Shown: piece after piece, positions 54,176 to 63,272 of the stretch
Numbering within the stretch: the stretch's first letter is position 1
Layout of the letters: every line of letters begins with the position of its first letter
Assembly (NCBI GenBank): GCA_016124855.1
Contig: WGMX01000034.1
Coordinates: 1-64,000, forward strand
Source of the DNA: Anaerolineaceae bacterium
GTDB lineage: Bacteria > Chloroflexota > Anaerolineae > Aggregatilineales > Phototrophicaceae
Direction of reading: 5' to 3'
Length of the DNA: 64,000 nucleotides
Translations under genes and position numbers: made by a program
The notes under the pieces: model-generated
The model's input: only the letters and a program-made list of their open reading frames with translations
Told to the model about the DNA's origin: nothing
Databases searched by the model: none

Positions 54176-55372
54176 ATGCCTTCAACACACTCTCGTCAAG
54201 CCTTATCCCAGATTGCAGTGATTACATTTTTTACGTTTGCTGCGCGAGGGTTTGTTCTTCCTTTTGTGAATATCTATTTGAAATCAACAGGATTTACGGC
54301 TACTCAAATCGGTTTGCTTATCAGCGTCAGCGCGCTGATTCAGCTCTTAGTAACCCCACTCTTTCACACAATTGCTGACCAGACTCATAAACACCGCCGT
54401 TTATATTATGGTCTTCTGATTTCGAATGCCTTAGCCTTGATGGGTATTGTCTCACAAGTCAGCCCCTATTTTCTCGGTGGGTCCATTATTGTACGGGACT
54501 CATCCGATACGCCGAGCGCATCTCTATTATCTCAGCTCACCATTACATGGCTAGACCAACAAAAGCGAGCGATTTATGGACGCTTACGAGCATGGGGGTC
54601 ATTCGGGTGGGCGGTTGCAACCTTAATCAGCGGGCGTATCTTTGAGATTGGCGGTTATCAACTATTATTTATTCTGGCTGCCGTTTTCAACCTCATCATT
54701 TTGCCATTCGTGCGTGTCTTGCCCTCGCACACCTCTATTCGTGAAGCAAAGCAAACTACCGTATCATCACGATCTAAGGTATTTTATCTTTACTTACTAG
54801 CTGTGTTTTTGTTTTATGTAGGTGCTAACGCGATTGCTGCTTTCAGCTTCATCTATTTCAAAGAAAATCTGGGTGCGAGTACCGAGGTAATCGGCATCAT
54901 TTCCTCGGTATCTGCATTAGCTGAAATCCCCTCAATGATTTTGATTGATCGTCTGCTCCGTCGAGCGAGTATTCGTACCACATTAGCCATTGGGGCAGCA
55001 GGTCAAGCTCTATTGTGGATCGGCTACACCTTACTTACGGGGTCTTCGCTGCTTATTCCGCTGATGATGATCAGGGGAACCTTTTATACATTCTACAATG
55101 TTTCAGCAACACTACTTGTTTCGCGTATAAGTCACCCGGCTAATGTCGCGACTAACCAAGCTATTGCCCAAGTCACTGTTCCGGCAATGGCAGTGCTGCT
55201 GACAGGCTCTATAAGCGGTTGGTTGTTTGACCATGCAGGGCCGCATTTCTTATTCCAAGCTGCGGCATGTACAGGTTTACTAGCCGCTATCCTAGTGCTG
55301 CTTATGCGGCAGCAGATTGCAGCAGAAATCAACAGGGTGCACAAACTACGTGAGGCTACCGAGACCGCCTAA
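54176..55372 (+). CDS. MFS transporter (MFS_1_like type)
   Basis: A 398-residue membrane protein with about 12 hydrophobic segments. IYGRLRAWGSFGWAVATLIS between segments 4 and 5 matches the PPP/HcaT and nucleoside-symporter type of major facilitator. ATQIGLLISVSALIQLLVTP lies at the usual motif A region. It lies 94 bases after the ceramidase-fold gene on the same strand, so it may import that enzyme's substrate. Its stop nearly touches the converging permease gene at 55378. Confidence 0.85.
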   Translation: MPSTHSRQALSQIAVITFFTFAARGFVLPFVNIYLKSTGFTATQIGLLISVSALIQLLVTPLFHTIADQTHKHRRLYYGLLISNALALMGIVSQVSPYFLGGSIIVRDSSDTPSASLLSQLTITWLDQQKRAIYGRLRAWGSFGWAVATLISGRIFEIGGYQLLFILAAVFNLIILPFVRVLPSHTSIREAKQTTVSSRSKVFYLYLLAVFLFYVGANAIAAFSFIYFKENLGASTEVIGIISSVSALAEIPSMILIDRLLRRASIRTTLAIGAAGQALLWIGYTLLTGSSLLIPLMMIRGTFYTFYNVSATLLVSRISHPANVATNQAIAQVTVPAMAVLLTGSISGWLFDHAGPHFLFQAAACTGLLAAILVLLMRQQIAAEINRVHKLREATETA

Positions 55373-55377
55373 ATCAT

Positions 55378-56301
55378 TTACTTCAATGCGCCACGTGTAA
55401 GACCCTGAATAAACTGACGAGAGAACACAATATAGAGAAGAAGTACCGGAATCATCGCCAACACGAGGGCAGCTAGAAGAGCTGTCCAATCGGTCTTATA
55501 CTGCCCCGCAAATTCTGAAAGCCCGAGCGTAACCGTTCTTACATTGCCGCCGGGCGCAAGCGTCAAGGGAAACCACAAATCATTCCAAATGGGCAGCATA
55601 TTGAAAACCAGCACGGTCGCCAACGCGGGACGGACAAGTGGAATAATAAAAGAGAACAATATTCGATATTCACTTGCTCCATCTACTCTCGCCGCATCTT
55701 TGAGTTCGACGGGAACTTGCCTCATAAATTCTGTCATGATGAATACGGCAATTGGCAGGCCCGATGCTGTGTAAACCAGTATCAGAGCCCACTGCGTATT
55801 ATAAACACCCAACGTGTTCATGAGTCGAATGAGACTTACTGTTCCCAAGCGGATCGGAATCATGATCCCGATAGCCATGTATAACCCTAGTAAGCGATTG
55901 CCCTTGAATTCATATTCAGATAACGCAAATGAAGCCATTGAACCAAGCAGGAGTATTAAGAAAAGGGACAAAACGGTTACAAACAGACTATTCCCAAAAT
56001 AAGTGAATATTGAAGCTCGTGCCAGAACCTGTTCGTAACCTTTTGTGGAGAACAAGTTAACAACATGGAAACCACCATCGAAAGAAAACCAAATCGGCGG
56101 CGTGTAGGGAACTTTGAATAAATCCTTTCGATCCTTAAACGAATTCATAAGAATAAGAACCGTGGGAAACAAGGCCAAAACAGAATATCCAATCAAAATC
56201 ACATGAGGTAGTAGCTGCGCAATCCGGTATCCCCAATCAACAAATATTTTCTGCGGCTTGGATGTGGGCAGTGATTGAACGGAAGAAGTCATTTGTGTCA
56301 C
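55378..56301 (-). CDS. Sugar ABC importer 2, MalG-type permease
   Basis: A 307-residue permease of the MalG/LacG family with six segments; coupling loop DAARVDGASEYRILFSFIIPL. The C terminus IVFSRQFIQGLTRGALK is the classical MalG end. It lacks the long insert seen in the MalG-type protein at 37020. It follows the MalF-type gene by 12 bases. Confidence 0.93.
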   Translation of the reverse strand: MTQMTSSVQSLPTSKPQKIFVDWGYRIAQLLPHVILIGYSVLALFPTVLILMNSFKDRKDLFKVPYTPPIWFSFDGGFHVVNLFSTKGYEQVLARASIFTYFGNSLFVTVLSLFLILLLGSMASFALSEYEFKGNRLLGLYMAIGIMIPIRLGTVSLIRLMNTLGVYNTQWALILVYTASGLPIAVFIMTEFMRQVPVELKDAARVDGASEYRILFSFIIPLVRPALATVLVFNMLPIWNDLWFPLTLAPGGNVRTVTLGLSEFAGQYKTDWTALLAALVLAMIPVLLLYIVFSRQFIQGLTRGALK

Positions 56302-56313
56302 CTTACATTACTA

Positions 56314-57267
56314 CTAGTCTCGAACAAGGCGCCGCTGAACAACGAACAGGTATAGAATGACACCCGTCAAAATAATGAGAAACATCATTGTTGCAATGGT
56401 TGTTCCCATCGATTGATTAGGGAGTTGTCCAGCAGCACCAAATGTCACACGATAAAAAAATGTCCCTAATAAATCCGTTCGGAAGTCCGGGCCAGCCTGA
56501 CTACCTTGCATCACATACACATTATCGAACGCGCTAAAATTTCCAACAAATGTCAAAATGGTTACGATACCGGCAGTCGGCAAAATGAGTGGGAATTTGA
56601 TATTCCAGAACACCCTCCAAGGGCTTGCGCCGTCGACACGCGCGGCATCGATCAGTTCACCGTCAATACCCAGTAATGCGGATAAAAACAAAATCATCGG
56701 TAAACCCACATACTGCCATACCCCAACCAAAGCAACGACAGTAAGCGCAAGGTCTGGTGAGCCAAGCCAGCCTTCTTTGGGAATAGAACCTGCTAACCCT
56801 AGCCCTTTAAAAATATTGTTGACGACACCCCACAGCGGATTAAGCATAAGTGTCCATATCCAGCCAATAATTACGATTGATAATGTGGTGGGGGTAAAAA
56901 GAATGGTGCGGTAAATGGCTGCACCTTTTAAGTTTCTACTTGTGAGGAGCGTCGCTAATAGTAGTGCAACGGGGTTTTGAACAGCCATAAAGATTGCGAA
57001 GAAACGGATGTTATTGCCAATAGCATTCCAAAGCCGTTCGTCATAATTAGTAGTATTGGGGTCAGTTAGCAGGCGGTTGAAATTATCAAAACCTACAAAC
57101 GTTTCTGTAGTGGTTGTAACGCCGTTGGCGGTGGAAACTTCTAAATCAAAAAAACTGGCGCGCAAAGAATCGAGTAACGGCCATGTCAAAAATAATGAAT
57201 ATATGATAACTGCTGGACCCAAAAAAACTAATAAGTGATGCCATCGAGCGCGTCGTGTCGAACCCAT
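56314..57267 (-). CDS. Sugar ABC importer 2, MalF-type permease
   Basis: A 317-residue permease: LLVFLGPAVIIYSLFLTWPLL as first segment, coupling loop DAARVDGASPWRVFWNIKFPL. The first periplasmic loop is longer than usual and contains TANGVTTTTETFVGFDNFNRL. Channel partner of the protein at 55378. No ATPase gene is in the operon, so it probably shares one encoded elsewhere. Confidence 0.92.
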   Translation of the reverse strand: MGSTRRARWHHLLVFLGPAVIIYSLFLTWPLLDSLRASFFDLEVSTANGVTTTTETFVGFDNFNRLLTDPNTTNYDERLWNAIGNNIRFFAIFMAVQNPVALLLATLLTSRNLKGAAIYRTILFTPTTLSIVIIGWIWTLMLNPLWGVVNNIFKGLGLAGSIPKEGWLGSPDLALTVVALVGVWQYVGLPMILFLSALLGIDGELIDAARVDGASPWRVFWNIKFPLILPTAGIVTILTFVGNFSAFDNVYVMQGSQAGPDFRTDLLGTFFYRVTFGAAGQLPNQSMGTTIATMMFLIILTGVILYLFVVQRRLVRD

Positions 57268-57309
57268 AAAATATTCCCAACATTGTAATTTTCGATGAAT
57301 ATAAGGATT

Positions 57310-57379
57310 GGTGGCAAAACTTTCGTACTTGCCACCATCTGCAACGATACCGCGTAAATTAACGACCAGCGTTAATTTA
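57310..57379 (-). terminator. Two hairpins between binding-protein and permease genes
   Basis: GGTGGCAA/TTGCCACC (57310-57336, 11-base loop) and TAAATTAACG/CGTTAATTTA (57355-57379, 5-base loop) lie after the binding-protein gene on the minus strand; the second includes the stop codon. The shape suits 3'-end protection of the abundant binding-protein mRNA. Confidence 0.65.
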
Positions 57380-58630
57380 CTTGGTCATCGGCTTGTACCA
57401 TTCATCCAACCCATCTTGAATGATCTTAGCAACTTCTTCTGGAGTCTTCTTACCTTGAACCATCAGGTAAATGTTATCGGCTGAAGTGGTGTTACCAGCA
57501 GGTTCGCCGCGTGACAGGAATTGATCAAATAGGCGAATGGTTGAACTACATTCTTTGCGCCAAGACACAAATTCTGCCGCCAACGGATCCTTCACTTCAA
57601 TCGGGTGATCTGACAATGAGAAGAAGCCGGGTTGATTATCAGAATATGCCTGAGCAAATTCAGCTGTTGTAAGCCAGTTCAGGAATATCTTAGCTTCTTC
57701 AGGATGTGCAGACTTGCTATTCATACCTACTGCAATATCTACATGGTCACTAATTGAGCATTCAGTCGCACCATCAGGCGTATAGGGTTTGAAAGCACCC
57801 ATTTCAAAGTCTGCTTGCGATTCAAACAGCGGTATTTCCCATGAACCAGAGGGGTAAATTGCGGCTTGTCCCAAGGGGAACAACTGTTGCGCATCGGCAT
57901 AGCCAATTGATTCGTGACCTTCTGGTAGATAATCCTTCCAGCGAGCCACAGTTGTTAAGGCAGCCACAAATCCGGGATCAGTCAGTTTCATGGTTCCATC
58001 AATGAGGGCTAGGCGAGCTTTTTCGCCACCAGCAAAGTTCGGCCACATGTTATTGAAACCCATTGTCTGAGTGGTCCACGCATCTTTTGTGGTGATGTCC
58101 AACGGGGTAATACCTGCGGCTTTGATCTTATCCAGCACCGCAAAGAATTCGCTTTCGGTCTTTGGTACTTCAACGCCGACTTCTTTGAAAATATCCTTGT
58201 TGTAAATAAAGCCGTGGATCACTGATGCCATAGGCACGCAGTAAGTTGCGCTCTTGTCATCGGTTGACCATGCACCTTTAGCAACATCACTGAAATGGCT
58301 GAGACCTTCGATGTCTTTGATGTCTGCCAAACCGCCGGCTTGATAAAGGAGCAAGGCACGGTCAAAGGGACGGCAGGTAATGAGATCAGGGCCGGTTCCT
58401 GCTGCAACCGCATTGGTCATCACACTGTCGTATTCTGTGTTCAGCGTTGGCTCAAACTTGACATCAATGTTCGGGTTAGCCGCTTCAAATATAGCCAGAA
58501 TTTTGTCCCACGCTTCAACATCTTCGGTACGCCAACTACCCATTACAAGCTCTACCTTATCCTGTGCACGTACTGCCACCATCGACAGCACAAGCATCAG
58601 AAACGTACACATCAAAACAACTTTTTTCAT
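57377..58630 (-). CDS. Sugar ABC importer 2, substrate-binding protein
   Basis: A 417-residue family 1 solute-binding protein with signal peptide (to about VRAQDKV). AWDKILAIFEAANPNIDVKFEP and NTEYDSVMTNAVAAGTGPDLI show the family's N-terminal pattern, and GQAAIYPSGSWEIPLFESQ the middle one. It heads the operon with the permeases at 57267 and 56301, and is divergent from the SIS-domain gene, which probably acts on its ligand. Confidence 0.9.
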   Translation of the reverse strand: MKKVVLMCTFLMLVLSMVAVRAQDKVELVMGSWRTEDVEAWDKILAIFEAANPNIDVKFEPTLNTEYDSVMTNAVAAGTGPDLITCRPFDRALLLYQAGGLADIKDIEGLSHFSDVAKGAWSTDDKSATYCVPMASVIHGFIYNKDIFKEVGVEVPKTESEFFAVLDKIKAAGITPLDITTKDAWTTQTMGFNNMWPNFAGGEKARLALIDGTMKLTDPGFVAALTTVARWKDYLPEGHESIGYADAQQLFPLGQAAIYPSGSWEIPLFESQADFEMGAFKPYTPDGATECSISDHVDIAVGMNSKSAHPEEAKIFLNWLTTAEFAQAYSDNQPGFFSLSDHPIEVKDPLAAEFVSWRKECSSTIRLFDQFLSRGEPAGNTTSADNIYLMVQGKKTPEEVAKIIQDGLDEWYKPMTK

Positions 58631-58820
58631 GAGCCTCTCTCCTTAAAGTTTTTTCCGGTTGCACAAAGAACATCAGTCACTATTTATGCAGTTGTCGCAC
58701 AAATGAGAACTTGCTTAATGTTTAACAAATTTTCGTGATAATGTAAAGTAGCCCACGTTACTAGAATTGGCGATAGAATGTTGGATATTATCTCCAACTC
58801 ACTACAAACAAGGGAAAATA

Positions 58821-59576
58821 ATGGCAAATTTTGTGGAGAATTACCTTACAAATGTGATTGCAGTACTGCAAACCATTCAGCAAGAATCGCAAGCCGCGAT
58901 TCATCAAGCGGCAGAAGCAGTTGCAGACGCAATCCAGAATAATGGCATGTTTGTTTTGTTTGGAAGCGGTCATTCTGCCCTAATTGCGAAAGATGCGGCC
59001 TATAGAGCTGGCGGACTCGCCCCCGTTATGGTCATCGATGATATTGCTGATGGCGATACAGAACGAATGGAAGGATTAGCAAAATACATTTTCGCGCGAT
59101 ATGAACTGCGCCCAGCAAGTGTACTGGCAGTGATCTCCAATTCCGGTATCAACCCTGTTCCTATTGAAATGGCGATGATCGCTAAATCCGGCGGATTTAA
59201 AGTGATTGCGATTACATCTCTAACTCACAGCCAATCTGTAGCTTCGCGTCATTCCAGCGGAAAGAAACTATCCGATATAGCGGACATCGTTATTGACACT
59301 CATGGTGCAACAGGCGACGCTTCCGTTGAATTACCCGGCAGTACATATAAAGTGGGCGCAACCTCGACTATTGCAGGTTCGGCGATACTTCAGTCCATCA
59401 CAGTACAAGCGGCAACACTACTTGCAGAACGCGGTATTCAACCACCCATTTTTGTCAGCGGAAACGTTCCAGATAGTGCTGAGCATAACGCAGCTCTATT
59501 AGAACGTTATCGTCCGTACATGGCACGCTATCAAATGGCAAAGCTCCCACCAATTGTAGATACCAATCAGCAGTAA
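58821..59576 (+). CDS. SIS-domain phosphosugar-binding protein (UPF0309-like)
   Basis: A 251-residue single-SIS-domain protein. MFVLFGSGHSALIAKDAAYRAGGL and SVLAVISNSGINPVPIEMA are the two halves of the sugar-phosphate site, and VIAITSLTHSQSVASRHSSGKKL fits the UPF0309/COG4821 group. This group is thought to bind or isomerise phosphosugars, often amino-sugar derivatives. The ATG at 58821 is used because AGGGA precedes it; an upstream in-frame ATG at 58767 gives non-conserved residues. Confidence 0.88.
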   Translation: MANFVENYLTNVIAVLQTIQQESQAAIHQAAEAVADAIQNNGMFVLFGSGHSALIAKDAAYRAGGLAPVMVIDDIADGDTERMEGLAKYIFARYELRPASVLAVISNSGINPVPIEMAMIAKSGGFKVIAITSLTHSQSVASRHSSGKKLSDIADIVIDTHGATGDASVELPGSTYKVGATSTIAGSAILQSITVQAATLLAERGIQPPIFVSGNVPDSAEHNAALLERYRPYMARYQMAKLPPIVDTNQQ

Positions 59577-59609
59577 GCCGACAGTTGGCCGACAAAATAC
59601 GCTTACGCT

Positions 59610-60461
59610 TTAGAAGTTGACAGTGCCAAATGGAAACAACGTGTTTACATTTTCATGCGTTAATTTTCCACCGTACTCACAACGTTCAAATGCTTCTATA
59701 TAGTGAATGTTGTTCCAAACTTCTAATGGAAACTTGGGTTTGAGTTCAGGAAGGAATTCGTCCATATTCACTGGATTTGACCATTTTGCCTTCAACCATG
59801 CTAACCGTTCATCGGCTTGTTTAGGTACTTCATCAAGATACCCTTCGATAAATGGAAGCCACTCGAAAACTTGGGACTCGTGAAACGCCAAGGCTTGCAT
59901 TTTCCGGTCAATAACCTCAGTAATATCCACAACGACTTCGGGGACAAAAGGATATGGTTTTTTAAAACGATCCTGATGGTAAACAATCACGGGATTAGAT
60001 TCTAAGCGCGGGGTAAACGGCACAATATTTGGCACACAAATTAGATATGCCGCATCTTGAACAATTAATGACGTATTCCGATGATCGGCATGATAGTCAT
60101 TTGGGCGATGGGTGATAACCAAATTGGCTTTCACCTCGCGAATAATCTGAATTACTTTTCTTCTATTTTCAACTGTCGGTTGTAACTCACCGTCGTGATT
60201 GTCTAACACAAAGTAATTTATACCTAAAAATTCGGCAACTGATTGACTTTCCCCACGTCGCCGTTGGGCTAACGCCCCACCACCCTGCGTTTGATGTCCA
60301 GCATCACCGTTGGTCATTGATAAATAATTAACCGTGTGACCCAGTTGAAGATACTTTATAGCGGTACCACCAAACTGTATATCTGCGTCATCAGGATGAG
60401 CGCCGATAAAAAGAACGCTTAACTTATTTCCATTTTCTTTGTTTGGGATAACACCCATCAT
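59610..60461 (-). CDS. PIG-L/LmbE-family deacetylase
   Basis: A 283-residue protein of the GlcNAc-PI/LmbE deacetylase family. AHPDDAD near residue 21 and THRPNDYHADHR near 120 supply the zinc ligands and catalytic Asp. No signal peptide. The long C-terminal part (about 180-283) is specific to a subgroup. It should remove an acetyl group from an amino sugar or conjugate. It converges with the SIS gene and is downstream of the LarA-like gene on the minus strand. Confidence 0.9.
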   Translation of the reverse strand: MMGVIPNKENGNKLSVLFIGAHPDDADIQFGGTAIKYLQLGHTVNYLSMTNGDAGHQTQGGGALAQRRRGESQSVAEFLGINYFVLDNHDGELQPTVENRRKVIQIIREVKANLVITHRPNDYHADHRNTSLIVQDAAYLICVPNIVPFTPRLESNPVIVYHQDRFKKPYPFVPEVVVDITEVIDRKMQALAFHESQVFEWLPFIEGYLDEVPKQADERLAWLKAKWSNPVNMDEFLPELKPKFPLEVWNNIHYIEAFERCEYGGKLTHENVNTLFPFGTVNF

Positions 60462-60533
60462 GACACCATTTTTCTATTATTAAAATTCAGGCCGCACAGG
60501 GTTAGTCAAATATAACTTACTGGAAAAGGCCAT

Positions 60534-61811
60534 TCAAATTGAACCAACCTTCTCGTGTGCATATCGATACAAAACCTCTCCGGCACGCGGAACAAAAAGA
60601 ATACCTTCATTTTCGCGATTCTGGAAACTCTGTAGATCGACCTTTGCGGGATCCAAATAACCGAGGTTCAACCTCGCACAATCTTCAGCAGAGACCTTAC
60701 TTGCCAATATAACACTCACATTGGGATTTTCGACACCGTTTTGCATCACCCCAGAACCACGCACATGGGTACTGTGTGCCAACACCCCAAGCGGAATATG
60801 TTTAAATCGCTCCCAATCATTGAGGAAATAGGGGAGAGTATGATAACCAATATCATATATATACTTACCGTGAACATGGCTGACCTCATCAAGATGAGGA
60901 GCGTAGATAATGACTTCCCCACCCAAGGCCATCGCAGGTTCTAGTTTGTACATTGCCTTAGCAGCAGTCCACAATTCATCATACATGGTCGGTGCCCATG
61001 ACAATACTTGCTGGAAAGGACGTTCGCACCACTGTATATTGCGATCTGCCGAGAGATCAGCCGCCGAGTCCCATGTTTCAAACATATCGCCAATAAACAT
61101 GCCAGCGAGTTCATGACCATCAACCACAAGAGCGATCATCGTCACCGGGGTCTGTAAGCGCCGTGCCGCAGCATGGATCATAGCCCGTACAGGTGTCTCT
61201 TTAAGTCCAATCGTTCCCACCACGCCTGCCAGTGCTCCCAACCAATGGGTTGCATTGATCATTTCTGATCCAGAAATACCCGGAAACAAATATTTGGCTC
61301 CCCCTGAAAACCCGACAACTTCATGCGGAAAAGTGGGGCCAATAATCACCAATTGATCGTAATCCAGCACTGCCCTATTAAGCCGGATATCTATCGACTC
61401 AGGGAGTGAAGAATGCCAACTTTTGCCCGCAATCGTTTTGATTTCATCGGCTTCCATTATCCCAAGACTAATGAGTGTATTAGAATCATCCCAAGTATGG
61501 TTAAGCAATCCGACGTGTTGATAAATGGTTGACCGTTCGTCTGCGGTAATGCCAACCAACCTCAGAAGGCTTTCTTCTGATAGTGCTGGATGTGTTCCCA
61601 ATGCCACCATAAAATCAAGCTGGCGAGCGTCGTGCAGAAGTTTTACCACACTACGAAACAGCACAGGCAAAGGTAAAGAGCGGGTATGATCTGGAATTAG
61701 TACAAGCACCTTTTGTTTTGCGAATTTGCCTTGAAGACCCTGTGCGAGAGTATCCTGAATTGTGTCGGCGCTTAACAAGCCAGCTTGGGCAACCGCCTGT
61801 GCAGTAATCAT
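60534..61811 (-). CDS. LarA-like (lactate racemase family, DUF2088) protein
   Basis: A 425-residue protein. LIPDHTR (Asp41, Arg44) and ALGTHPALSEE (His74) match the catalytic region of nickel-pincer LarA, and GFSGGAKYLFPGISG carries the Lys that would hold the pincer cofactor. LarA homologues racemise or epimerise 2-hydroxy acids, including sugar acids. Start chosen at 61811 after AAGGAGCG. No larB, larC or larE genes are in the window, so cofactor supply would come from elsewhere. The exact substrate is unknown. Confidence 0.85.
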   Translation of the reverse strand: MITAQAVAQAGLLSADTIQDTLAQGLQGKFAKQKVLVLIPDHTRSLPLPVLFRSVVKLLHDARQLDFMVALGTHPALSEESLLRLVGITADERSTIYQHVGLLNHTWDDSNTLISLGIMEADEIKTIAGKSWHSSLPESIDIRLNRAVLDYDQLVIIGPTFPHEVVGFSGGAKYLFPGISGSEMINATHWLGALAGVVGTIGLKETPVRAMIHAAARRLQTPVTMIALVVDGHELAGMFIGDMFETWDSAADLSADRNIQWCERPFQQVLSWAPTMYDELWTAAKAMYKLEPAMALGGEVIIYAPHLDEVSHVHGKYIYDIGYHTLPYFLNDWERFKHIPLGVLAHSTHVRGSGVMQNGVENPNVSVILASKVSAEDCARLNLGYLDPAKVDLQSFQNRENEGILFVPRAGEVLYRYAHEKVGSI

Positions 61812-61980
61812 GATGGCGCTCCTTGTGACCGGATATGTACTATTGGTCTGATAACCATAATCAAGTGGCTTGAATATAGCACCGACAAATTCAAAATGGA
61901 ACTCATCCAAAGGTATCCGAGGATAATTGCAGGGAAACAGCAGCACGCCACTCAGTTCAACAGGAGGTGTTGAGCAAGTT

Positions 61981-62007
61981 GTGCTGATACTTTTCCAGTA
62001 TCAGCAC
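61981..62007. terminator. Perfect hairpin between aminotransferase and LarA-like genes
   Basis: GTGCTGATACT and AGTATCAGCAC form an exact 11-bp stem with a 5-base loop. It lies 119 bases beyond the stop of the aminotransferase gene at 62126 and 170 bases before the LarA-like start (minus strand). No T-run follows, so it may be a terminator or an operator. Confidence 0.55.
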
Positions 62008-62032
62008 GACCAATATATAAATAGTGCTATCA

Positions 62033-62050
62033 ATGACTCAAATGAGTCAT
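62033..62050. promoter_or_regulatory. Palindrome ATGACTCA-aa-TGAGTCAT
   Basis: Two exact 8-bp arms separated by 2 bases, a shape typical for GntR- or LacI-type operators, located upstream of the LarA-like gene on the minus strand. A related TGACTCA half-like run (GTGACTCAC) occurs near 62140 inside the end of the aminotransferase gene. The binding protein is unknown. Confidence 0.45.
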
Positions 62051-62125
62051 ATATCTTTCACGACCGAAATATAAAATTACTCCCTACCGCGGTTCAAACT
62101 CATCGGTCGACAAATGCGACGCACA

Positions 62126-63265
62126 TCACACTTTGTGACTCACTAAAAGACATTCTTTAAGTGCGTCACATACATAGGCAATTTTTTCCTCTGTCATATC
62201 CATGCCGCACGGAAGGTTTATGCCATAAGGACTAATACTGTAACTCACGGGGTTACGATCTTTTGCGCCCTGTGCTTGTGGAGTATCTGCATAAGCTGGA
62301 ATGGCGCTTAAGGGGTAAAAAAATGGTCGAGTATCGATATCGCGCTTTGCCAGCGCAGCCCCAAGTGTTTCCTTATCAAATCCAAACTTGCTGTCTACTA
62401 TTGCGGTTACCATCCAATAGACGTTGGTTGTATCGGGTGCTTCATAGTTGAGGGTTATTCCTGCAATACCCGACAATTGTTCTTCATAATTGGCGAATAT
62501 GGTTCGCTTGCGTTCCACAAGCTCATCAATTCGTTCTAGCTGCGCAAGACCGAGCGCGGCTTGCATACTGCTCATCTTATATTTATAGGCAACCTCATGG
62601 TTCCAAAACAATTTATCACCGGGGCGGCGACCATGATCACGATAGAACAATACCCGTTCGTAAAGCGTATCATTATTCGTAATGAGCATACCGCCCTCGC
62701 CCGTTGTCAATGTTTTAGATCCATGAAAACTAAAAACACCAACTTCACCCAAACTTCCAGCCTTATGTCCTTTATAAGATGCACCGACAGCTTCCGCTGC
62801 ATCTTCAATGATGGCGATGCTGTGTTGGTTTGCAATCGTCCGAATAGCATCCATATCCGGTACGTTGCCATACAAATCAACGGTAATCACTGCCTTTGTG
62901 CGCGGCGTAATACATTTTTCGAAAGACTCCGCCGATAAACACCATGTTTTCGTGTCGACGTCAGCAAAAATGGGTGTCGCCCCGACATAACTTATTGGTG
63001 CAGATGAAGCGATCCATGTCAACTCTGGAACAATGACTTCATCACCTTCATGAATATTGAGCGCAAGTAATGCCAAATGAATCGCGGCTGTGCATGACGG
63101 CAGCGCCACCGCGAACTTAACACCGTGATAAGCAGCAAACGCATCCTCAAACCGTTTATTAAATACGTTGGCATTACCGTACCAAGCGTTGGTCACAGCA
63201 TCCGTAACGTAGTCAATTTCTTTCTGCGTGATGGATGGTCCGGATACATAAATATGTTCTTGCAT
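62126..63265 (-). CDS. DegT/DnrJ/EryC1-family sugar aminotransferase
   Basis: A 379-residue PLP enzyme of the ArnB/perosamine-synthase type. Lys184 in SFHGSKTLTTGEGGM is the PLP lysine; IIEDAAEAVGASYKG holds the pyridine-N Asp; FGDVSVFSFH-like (LGEVGVFSFHG) is typical of nucleotide-sugar aminotransferases. It should add an amino group to a keto sugar on a nucleotide carrier. It follows the CmcI-like methyltransferase gene by 7 bases on the minus strand, so they are probably co-transcribed. Confidence 0.92.
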   Translation of the reverse strand: MQEHIYVSGPSITQKEIDYVTDAVTNAWYGNANVFNKRFEDAFAAYHGVKFAVALPSCTAAIHLALLALNIHEGDEVIVPELTWIASSAPISYVGATPIFADVDTKTWCLSAESFEKCITPRTKAVITVDLYGNVPDMDAIRTIANQHSIAIIEDAAEAVGASYKGHKAGSLGEVGVFSFHGSKTLTTGEGGMLITNNDTLYERVLFYRDHGRRPGDKLFWNHEVAYKYKMSSMQAALGLAQLERIDELVERKRTIFANYEEQLSGIAGITLNYEAPDTTNVYWMVTAIVDSKFGFDKETLGAALAKRDIDTRPFFYPLSAIPAYADTPQAQGAKDRNPVSYSISPYGINLPCGMDMTEEKIAYVCDALKECLLVSHKV

Positions 63266-63272
63266 TTATTCA

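Larger units (their letters stand above)
61812..62125. other. Intergenic region upstream of the LarA-like gene
   Basis: These 314 bases have no supported gene. They contain the hairpin at 61981-62007 and the palindrome at 62033-62050, plus CAACA/TGTTG around GGAGG near 61963-61977. The promoter of the minus-strand LarA-like gene should lie here. Confidence 0.45.

Noticed and set aside
61812..61946. N-terminal extension of the LarA-like protein to 61946
   Set aside because: The 45 extra residues are not family-like, and AAGGAGCG stands just before the ATG at 61811.
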